Positions 9,506 through 14,588 of a DNA stretch of 20,127 nt are shown piece after piece. The stretch is from Spirogloea muscicola. Its lineage: Eukaryota; Streptophyta; Zygnematophyceae; Spirogloeales; Spirogloeaceae. The stretch spans positions 324,249 through 344,375 of the forward strand of contig WELB01000072.1 of NCBI GenBank assembly GCA_009602725.1, written 5' to 3'. Numbering within the stretch: the first letter of the stretch is position 1; every line of letters begins with the position of its first letter. The translations under genes were made by a program, and so were the position numbers. The notes beneath the pieces were generated by a model. It worked only from the letters and a program-made list of their open reading frames with translations, ran no database searches and had not been told where the DNA came from.

Positions 9506-9716
9506 TACTTTGCCTCTCTGACCTGCGACTGCTTAGCAGGGGTTACTGAGTAGTTAGTAGCTGCTTTGTTTCTTCTTGTGTGCTTCTTTCTTAGTGCTTC
9601 GCCTTAGTGCTTCGCCTGGCCCCCTTCTTCTTGGGCTTCTTGTACTCTGCTCATTCTTTTTTGGGCTGGCTGTTCCAGCCCCTATCCTCAATGGGCGAGC
9701 TCTATCTTCTACTTTG
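9506..9716 (+). mobile_element. 197-bp 5'-truncated non-LTR 3'-end copy inside the 5' LTR, with 7-bp target duplication
   Basis: The 3' LTR reads uninterrupted through TACTTTG-TAAAC. In the 5' LTR the same TACTTTG occurs twice (9506-9512 and 9710-9716) around 9513-9709. The insert starts in the last codons of the family ORF (cctctctgacctgcgactgc, stop within ttactgag), continues through the T-rich 3' UTR and hairpin (9663-9681), and ends gggcgagctctatcttc. This defines the exact 3' end of the family and shows that mobilisation continued after the Copia insertion. Confidence 0.9.
9663..9681 (+). repeat. Conserved 3'-terminal hairpin in the nested insert
   Basis: GGGCTGG-CTGTT-CCAGCCC: same stem as the other copies, different loop, 28 bp before the precisely defined insertion end. 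Confidence 0.85.
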
Positions 9717-10085
9717 TAAACTCTTGACTGCTAGCTGCATATGGTCTAGGTCTAGCTGTTTTGTGTGGAGCTGCGCTGTAGCGCCTTGGAATGCTCATCA
9801 TCACGAACAGCGGGAGACGAGGTCTAGGGGTTTTGACCTACGAGTGGGTGGATGGCATGGGCCTCACACGCTGGTTGACAGGTCAGCGGCTTATCTGCCG
9901 GGCTGGCCGACCAGCCCAGCCTCCCCGCGACTTCCTGCGGGTCGGGCCGGGGTCATAAGACACTGGAGGGCAGGCAGCCCTTCGCTCTTCTCAACACCTT
10001 CGGGCCCTCCGAGTCCGGTCGCTCCCCAGTCGCCGCTGCCGCTGCCGCCGCCGCCGCCGTCGCAGCCGCCGCCGTCGCCAAGGCC

Positions 10086-10688
10086 ATGGCGGGCGCGGCT
10101 TTCTTACATGGTATCAGAGGACTGGTGGGCGGCACTGAGAAGTTCGAGGGGCAGGACTGGCGGACATGGAGATGCAAGGTGGAGTTGACGCTGCAGGGGT
10201 GTTGCCTGTGGGGCGTCATCTCGGAGGAGATGCCCGGGCCGGAGGCAGTCGTCAAAGCTCGCCTGGAGTGGGAGGAGCGGGACGCTGCGGTCTTGGCGTA
10301 CCTGGACCAGTACCACCTGACGCAAGTCTTGCCGACTGCAAGCGGGGCGCAAGAGTGGAGGAAGCTGGTGGGCCAGGAGCAAAGGAGCCAGCCCAAAACG
10401 CTGGTGCTGCAGGTGGGCCAGGAGCAGGAGAGCCAGCTCAAAACGCCGGTGCTGCAGGTGGGCCACGAGCAGGAGAGCCAGCCCAAAACGCTGGTGCTGC
10501 AGGAGCAGGTTGAGAACAGTGTGGTGACCAAGGACAAGGTCATTCGGCATTGCTGTAGACAGCCTGGGCATCGGAAGGTGCAGTGTCCTCTGCGTTTGGC
10601 GGTGCAGCGGTCAGGGAAGCAGCGACAACAAGGGACGCCGGAGTCTGGCAGTACTGCACTGGCGATCTACCATGCTGAAGCGCTGTAG
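10086..10688 (+). CDS. Gag-like protein of the Copia-type element (200 aa)
   Basis: The N-terminal part (about residues 15-95) has the Copia gag pattern: a 'F.G.dWrtWrckvEltL...lWgvi' block (EKFEGQDWRTWRCKVEL, LWGVISEE), then W..RDAAVLAYLDQ and a 'TASGAQEWRKL' block, as in UBN2/DUF4219-type gag. The usual second half of that domain is absent; in its place are three tandem 15-residue repeats (about 95-139, consensus VGQEQESQPKTLVLQ). A zinc knuckle follows near 156-167 (HCCRQPGHRKVQC) with C-x4-H-x4-C, but the first Cys of CX2CX4HX4C is Arg. Gag normally coats element RNA in cytoplasmic particles. The ATG at 10086 lies in the 5' LTR and the frame runs through the primer binding site. The ORF is intact to TAG at 10686. 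Packaging ability is doubtful given the repeat replacement and damaged knuckle. Confidence 0.8.
   Translation: MAGAAFLHGIRGLVGGTEKFEGQDWRTWRCKVELTLQGCCLWGVISEEMPGPEAVVKARLEWEERDAAVLAYLDQYHLTQVLPTASGAQEWRKLVGQEQRSQPKTLVLQVGQEQESQLKTPVLQVGHEQESQPKTLVLQEQVENSVVTKDKVIRHCCRQPGHRKVQCPLRLAVQRSGKQRQQGTPESGSTALAIYHAEAL
10109..10120 (+). promoter_or_regulatory. Primer binding site (tRNA-iMet type)
   Basis: TGGTATCAGAGG abuts the LTR end with no gap. It matches the usual Copia initiator-Met tRNA primer site TGGTATCAGAGC at 11 of 12 positions, as I recall it. This is where minus-strand cDNA synthesis would start. Confidence 0.9.
10368..10502 (+). repeat. 45-bp in-frame tandem repeat, three copies, in gag
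   Basis: Three consecutive units each begin gtgggcca and end ctgctgcag or ctggtgctgcag. They differ at only a few bases and encode V-G-[QH]-E-Q-[RE]-S-Q-[PL]-K-T-[LP]-V-L-Q. Confidence 0.95.
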
Positions 10689-10730
10689 TGCAGGACCGGC
10701 TGGAGTCGATGGTCTCGACGGGGTCTACTT

Positions 10731-10824
10731 GGCTGCGGCAAGGAGCACAGGACAGCAGTATCGCTGAAGAGGCGATTGGCTGCGGCAAGGAGCACAGAAC
10801 AGCAGTATCGCTGAAGAGGCGATT
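10731..10824 (+). repeat. 47-bp tandem repeat, two copies plus a partial third
   Basis: Units start ggctgcggca and end gaggcgatt (10731-10777 and 10778-10824) and differ at about one base. A third begins at 10825 and diverges at ctgcaag. A 47-bp period cannot keep one reading frame, so this part is not under coding constraint. Confidence 0.9.
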
Positions 10825-11032
10825 GGCTGCGGCTGCAAGTGGGTGTGCCAGGTCAGGTACACTGCGGAGCAGTGGGAGCTGAGGAATCAGCAGTTGTGCA
10901 GAAGGATCGACTGCAAGTGGGTGGACAAACTCCAGTACCCTGCGGAGCAGTGGGAGCTGATGGATCAGCTGCAGTACAAGAAGGCGATTGACTACAAGCT
11001 GGTGTACAATGTCAACTTGTTGTCAAGGTGTT
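10813..11032 (+). pseudogene. Relics of the first block of Copia reverse transcriptase, repeated
   Basis: One frame reads EEAIGCGCKWVCQVRY, then EQWELRNQQLCRRIDCKWVD, then EQWELMDQLQYKKAIDYKLV and YNVNLL. Copia RT starts with a conserved 'W-E-L-...-K-x-A-I-[GD]-C-K-W-V-[FY]-K-[IV]-K' block. Here pieces of that block occur three times with nothing of the YVDD-containing remainder. It is open but has no catalytic core, so it is a relic. Confidence 0.6.
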
Positions 11033-11079
11033 CTGACAGGTCGAGAAGATCGACTTGGTTTGCTAGACCCATACTGGCT

Positions 11080-11089
11080 AGAGTGGGAG
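11080..11089 (+). promoter_or_regulatory. Polypurine tract
   Basis: AGAGTGGGAG, purine-rich with one T, ends at the first base of the 3' LTR. It is the expected plus-strand priming site. Confidence 0.8.
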
Positions 11090-11502
11090 TGTTGGAAAGA
11101 GTGTACTTTGTAAACTCTTGACTGCTAGCTGCATATGGTCTGGGTCTAGCTGTTTTGTGTGGAGCTGCGCTGTAGCGCCTTGGAATGCTCATCACGAACA
11201 GCGGTAGACGAGGTCTAGGGTTTTTGACCTAGGAGTGGGTGGATGGCATGGGCCTCACACGCTGGTTGACAGGTCAGCGGCTTATCTGCCGGGCTGGCCG
11301 ACCAGCTCAGCCTCCCCGCGACTTCCTGCGGGTCGGGCCGGGGTCATAAGACACTGGAGGGCAGGCAGCCCTTTGCTCTTCTCAACACCTTCGGGCCCTC
11401 CGAGTCCGGTCCCTCCCCAGTCGCCGCCGTCGCCGCCGCCGCCGCCGCCGTCGCAGCCGCCGCCGTCGCCAAGGCCATGGCGGGGGGCGCGGCTTTCTTA
11501 CA
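11090..11502 (+). repeat. 3' LTR (413 bp, uninterrupted)
   Basis: It starts TGTTGGAAAG and ends TTTCTTACA, and parallels the 5' LTR along its whole length. It shows the pre-insertion state of the TACTTTG site (11105-11111). Small differences from the 5' LTR include loss of one CAT unit and changes in the CCG run. Confidence 0.95.
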
Positions 11503-11507
11503 GTCAC
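11503..11507 (+). repeat. Right 5-bp target site duplication of the Copia-type element
   Basis: GTCAC follows the terminal CA of the 3' LTR and equals 9487-9491. Confidence 0.9.
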
Positions 11508-11620
11508 CACGTCCAGGAGAAGACGTGGCCCGCCGGCCTGTGGGGTGGCCACCAGGTCTACGCGCCGGGCGTGGAGACCGTCGGCCCTGTCCTGGAGCGG
11601 CATGACGGAGGATGGACCAC

Positions 11621-11745
11621 TCAGTAGCTACGAGTGACGAGCCTCAAATCCGACAGACTAGCTGCCGGCAAACTATCCCCCTGACGAAAGCCAGAGGCTG
11701 CAGCGAGAGCACGGGCAGCACGCAGATGCAAAATGCCACTTCGGA
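11621..11745 (-). pseudogene. Minus-strand C-terminal tail of another non-LTR copy
   Basis: On the minus strand it reads ILHLRAARALAAASGFRQGD then SLSDLRLVTRSY and a stop at 11621-11623, matching the tail LHLRAGRALAAASG...SDLRLLSRGY of the other copies. No 3' UTR follows; the sequence passes directly into the truncated copy that holds the Copia element. The border is a rearrangement or an insertion end. Confidence 0.6.
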
Positions 11746-11754
11746 CCTCGTCAA

Positions 11755-11800
11755 CTTTTCGGGCTGGCTGTTCACAACCCTCACCCCCATAAGAAGAGCA
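11755..11800 (+). repeat. 3'-end hairpin module (decayed)
   Basis: 'ttttcgggctggctgttcac' then 'aaccctcacccccat' matches the CAGCCC-type module with one stem mismatch (CAACCC). Confidence 0.55.
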
Positions 11801-11819
11801 GCTTTCTCTTTGGATGAGC

Positions 11820-11962
11820 TTGACGTAATTCGTCGCTGCTTTGATTCTTTGTGTGCTTGTTTTTCTTAGCGCTTCCCCTGGCCCCCTTTCTCGTACTTTG
11901 TTCATTCCTGTTTTGGCTGGCTTTTCCAGCCCCTATCCTCAATGGGCGAGCACTTTCTTCTT
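11820..11962 (+). mobile_element. 5'-truncated 3' UTR copy of the non-LTR family
   Basis: The segment from about 'cgctgctttgattctttgtg' through 'ggccccctttctcgtacttt', the hairpin GGCTGG-CTTTT-CCAGCC (11915-11931) and 'atgggcgagcactttcttc' parallels 690-817 and 9560-9709. It contains no ORF. Confidence 0.7.
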
Positions 11963-12580
11963 AACGTGATTTCACAGCCCCTCACCCCCGTTGGAGGCGG
12001 CTTCTCCTTTCCCGAGCAGGTGGGCGCCGCGAAAATATCTGCAGGAGGGGGGAGCACTTTCGGCGGCCAATATCGGGCCGGAAAGCCGCCACGTCGGAGC
12101 CTGCCGCATCCGGGCCTCCGACGTGGCGAGCCCGTCCGCCCCGTCTGCCTCTTCCATCAGTGGAGATATTTTGAGACGGGAAAAAGCGGCAACCTGGGAT
12201 AACTGGCCTGCGCCTCCCGTCCTGGCCCGCTGTGCCGTCAAAGCCAGCGGGCGGTCGGCGCGGGGGGGTAAAGCGTCGGGGGTCGTCGGGGAAGTGGTCG
12301 GTCAGAAGGTCGGCAGCCGGACGTTTCAAGGGGGACGACGGACGGGGCGAAGGCGTGGTTGTCGGGCCGCCGACGACTAGCCGCGTGGACCCCTGACCTG
12401 GCTCACGTGGCCGCGCCGCCGCGTGTCGGGCAGGGCCGACTCAGGAAAGTTTCGGTCTGCCCGCCCAGCGCGGCGGAAAAGGGCGGGAGAAGAGCGAGGG
12501 AGGGCCCGAGGCGCTATAACCCCCCCATGTCTCCTTCTCCTTCCGTCGCTGCCACTGCTGGGTCTAGTCGGGGTGCCTGT
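11963..12580. other. GC-rich intergenic DNA with a long inverted repeat
   Basis: No supported gene. Open frames on both strands reflect high GC and lack family features. The most structured piece is the inverted repeat at 12087-12128. A CTATAA at about 12514-12519 could be a TATA-like element, but no downstream transcription start is evident. Confidence 0.5.
12087..12128. repeat. 13-bp perfect inverted repeat with ACGT cores
   Basis: CGCCACGTCGGAG (12087-12099) and CTCCGACGTGGCG (12116-12128) are exact reverse complements around a 16-nt spacer. Each arm carries GCCACGTC/GACGTGGC, which resembles ACGT-core sites of plant bZIP factors, and could also form a cruciform or RNA hairpin. Confidence 0.7.
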
Positions 12581-12582
12581 TT

Positions 12583-12860
12583 CCATTGGGAGAGCCACTT
12601 TCTTCTCCTCTTTCTTCTTCATTATCCTTCTTCACATCACTCCGGCTTGCGGCTGCTGACTCGGGCTCACTAATCTCTCCGAGTCGGCTGCAGTCTCTCG
12701 CCCTCACACAGCTGTCTGGTTTCGGCACCTTCGGACCTTATTCGTTCCTTTGGGCTGGCCTCGCACAGCCACCAGTCTAATGTGGAAGCGCTGTTTCCTT
12801 TGGCACCTGTCGGCACTCGGGACCTCCTTCATCCATTCGGCTGGCTTGTCACAGCCCCCT
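12583..12860 (+). repeat. Three further pieces of the 3'-end module
   Basis: 'ccattgggagagccactttc' lies at 12583-12602. A hairpin-like tgggctggcctcgcacagcc lies at 12751-12770, and cggctggcttgtcacagccc at 12838-12857. They mark decayed insertions just upstream of the Cys-rich gene. Confidence 0.5.
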
Positions 12861-12997
12861 CCCCCTTGGGAAAGCTCACATCCATCTGGGCACCCACAAC
12901 CGCGCCCCCCACCCTCCCCACCCGCACCCCGCGACGCCGTCACGTCCACCATCTCCGCGCCCCGAGAGGCAGCCAGGCGCCTCCACGGGCGAGAGCC

Positions 12998-13054
12998 ATG
13001 GCGGCCGCCGTCGCGGCGCCCACCTCCGAGCCCCGCCGGCGCCGCTCTGCCTGA
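12998..13054 (+). CDS. Possible upstream ORF (18 codons) in the leader of the Cys-rich gene
   Basis: The ATG in GCCATGGCG context opens an 18-codon frame (MAAAVAAPTSEPRRRRSA) that closes at TGA 13052-13054, 140 bp before the main ATG. It is in a different frame from the main CDS. If transcription starts upstream it would be met first by ribosomes. Whether it lies in the mRNA is unknown. Confidence 0.3.
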   Translation: MAAAVAAPTSEPRRRRSA

Positions 13055-13194
13055 CCGGCGCCGGAGAGGCGCGCAGTCGGCCTCGGAGAGCCCAAACGGC
13101 CGCCAGAATTCTCCTAAGAAGCCGCGGCCCCAGTGCCGCACCGCGGCCTGCCGGACCTGCGGAGGCTCAAGGCGGGGCCCCGGCGGCGGCGTCC

Positions 13195-14071
13195 ATGGCG
13201 GACTATCGGCGCATCACGGTGAAGGGCGTGACGGCGCTGGAGCAGGCGGGCCGCCACACCATCCGCGTGTTTGCGCAGGTGTCCTCCCCCTCCTCCGCCT
13301 CCTTGCCACCCTCCCTCCCCTCCTCCGCAATCCCTCATCCCTTCTCTGGGTACGCCGGCACGGTGGCCGGAACGCCCACCAGGTCTGACAGGCTGCAAGT
13401 GCATCACCGTCTGCTGCCACTGCGGTCGCCTAGATCCAGCCATGGGATGTGCTGGCCAGCGCCATCATTTGGCGGCACGGTGCATGGAATGCCGGCCCGA
13501 GATCAGGCGGCCGTCGCCCAGATCCGCCGCCGTGGAAGGCGAGCCGGGCATCTCGTGGCCTTTGGCCGCCGGATGTTCGGAGATAACCCTGTTTAGACAA
13601 CCATTGCTAATGGGCCGTAGTTGTTGCAGGTGGAGGGCGCGTGCAGGCAGAGCATGGCCACGCAGGGCGACGCGTCGTGCTGCTACCTGACGCCCGAGGA
13701 CGCCTGCGAGACGGGTTGCGCTGCGGCGTGTGAGCGCGCCAGCGCTGGGGCCAGCCTCGCGGGCGCCCTCCAGGTCTGCGTGTTCTTTCCCTCATCACAT
13801 ACCAGCCGGCAGCATGGGACCTTGTGCTCTTGCTGTGCTTGGGCAGTGCTGCTGAGCTCATTCTTCAGTGGCATTCGGCGTTGTAGCACTGGCTACACGA
13901 CATCTGCCGCCCAAAATTACATTGTACATTGGTCCTGCTGAAAGGTCGAGTGGATACTCACAACCCACCAACTCTTGCTCTGTGTGACAGGACTGCCAGG
14001 ATGCATGCACGCAGGCATGCGTGCGGCCAGAGGCTGGCGGAAAGTTTAGCGCCGTTGTCCTCAGCAACTGA
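13195..14071 (+). CDS. Small cysteine-rich protein, unrecognised (3 exons, 102 aa)
   Basis: Exons 13195-13278, 13630-13773 and 13991-14071, all phase 0, with introns GTGTCC...TTGCAG and GTCTGC...GTGACAG. The product begins MADYRRITVKGVTALEQAGR and ends KFSAVVLSN. Nine Cys all lie in residues 33-86: C33, C45-C46, then C54-x3-C58-x3-C62 and C78-x3-C82-x3-C86. The two CX3CX3C blocks, 15 residues apart, fit two helices each carrying Cys on one face. I do not recognise the family. C58/C62 and C78/C82 alone have the twin-CX3C spacing of small Tim/Mia40 substrates, but the surrounding sequence is not Tim-like. Start choice: the ATG at 13195 is the first in frame after a GC-rich leader; the frame stays open upstream without ATG, so a longer N-terminus (for example a transit peptide) from an unseen exon is possible. 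The gene is convergent with COG2. Confidence 0.75.
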
Positions 14072-14588
14072 TGCCTGATGATCACCTCGACGTCGCAAAA
14101 AGCACACTGGAGCAGGAGGCGTCTGCTCAGCCGTGGCAGCCATCGCTGCTTGTACATATAGTGTGAATGTATTGCAAAGCCATCTCCAAAGTCTCTTAGA
14201 GGGGCCGGGGCTCGGAAGTGATGGAGCAAGCCAACCAATTGGCTCTGATGGCGGCAAGCAGTCAGACTGCTGCGCCGCTCAAGCCTGGACTTTTGATGTA
14301 GTGGTCTCTTGAGTATGAGGAGCTGTAGCACTTTCAAGTAGCAGCGTAATGATCATCATAGCAACTGGCACGGCACAGGTTAGTGTTGAGGACTGTTGAG
14401 GACTGGGGCTCAAGACTGCCACAGGGCGTGAATGAGCTGCACTCAGACTTTCAAAGGAAGTCAGTAATTGCAGACAAAAGAATCGGTGACTGCTATGACA
14501 GTTATGGAGCAATTTTAAGTCATTGTATGTGCGGCACAACCACTGACAAAATCAGCGATGGCAGACCTGCCTTGGCCCTACGTCCGCC
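14072..14588. other. Intergenic region between convergent genes
   Basis: It holds the 3' ends of the Cys-rich gene and COG2. No coding frame, repeat or RNA gene is supported, and polyadenylation sites were not identified. Confidence 0.6.

Larger units (their letters stand above)
9492..10108 (+). repeat. 5' LTR, interrupted by a 197-bp insertion
   Basis: It begins TGTTGGAAAGAGTGTACTTTG and ends GGCTTTCTTACA. Removing the insertion and one 7-bp duplication leaves 413 bp, the same length as the 3' LTR. A TTTGTAAAC at about 9713-9721 resembles the algal TGTAA polyadenylation signal. Near the end is a CCG-rich run (about 10033-10080) and an ATG in good context at 10086. Confidence 0.93.
9492..11502 (+). 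mobile_element. Non-autonomous Ty1/Copia-type LTR retrotransposon (gag-only)
   Basis: The element has two LTRs starting TGTTGG and ending TTACA, a GTCAC target duplication on both sides, a tRNA-iMet-type primer binding site directly after the 5' LTR, and a purine-rich tract directly before the 3' LTR. The internal region is only about 980 bp. It holds a short gag ORF and a repeat-rich tail with relics of the start of Copia reverse transcriptase, but no protease, integrase, full RT or RNase H. The two LTRs differ at about ten places, mostly substitutions and short indels, so insertion is fairly recent. Movement would need enzymes from another element. It lies in the endonuclease-like region of an older minus-strand non-LTR copy. 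Confidence 0.93.
8940..11611 (-). mobile_element. Minus-strand, 5'-truncated non-LTR element, split by the Copia element
   Basis: Reading leftward, the first coding part is at about 11508-11603 (ARRVDLVATP, GPRLLLDVVT). The Copia element and its target duplication interrupt the frame. It resumes at 9491 with TDAFDRSHPAQCATKAGYA, KELKYVDHPPADKFFPLAID and THGALGARWLELLTQLA. Near 9240-9255 a frameshift is needed to continue into LYRMRLAVSLQRSMARAL and SDLRLLSRGY, with the stop at about 9073-9075. The 3' UTR then contains the terminal hairpin (8966-8984) and ends at about 8940 with 'gggcgagcccttcttag'. The part before the Copia site looks like the PD-(D/E)XK-type 'R-x-D ... D-V-x-T' core. The upstream end at about 11611 is abrupt. 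It is not functional: truncated, frameshifted and interrupted. Confidence 0.75.

Noticed and set aside
9607-10188. 193-codon plus-strand frame across the 5' LTR
   Set aside because: It crosses the nested-insert border and the LTR end, and its Pro-rich part is the CCG run; a parallel frame in the 3' LTR ends differently. It is a by-product of repeat sequence.
9953-10571. Minus-strand frames opposite the gag ORF
   Set aside because: Their Cys/Trp/Ser repeats are the complement of the 45-bp gag repeats; the plus frame has the Copia Gag pattern and zinc knuckle.
12063-12095. CCAAT followed by CCACG resembling an ER stress response element
   Set aside because: The spacing is 17 nt rather than the 9 nt of the known element, and there is no downstream gene with ER context nearby.
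12750-13388. 212-codon plus-strand frame upstream of and over the Cys-rich exon 1
   Set aside because: Pro/Arg-rich translation of GC-rich leader that runs across a well-supported splice donor; no recognisable domain.
13858-14337. 159-codon minus-strand frame opposite the Cys-rich gene's last exon
   Set aside because: It overlaps a real exon antisense, has no family features, and includes the intergenic spacer.
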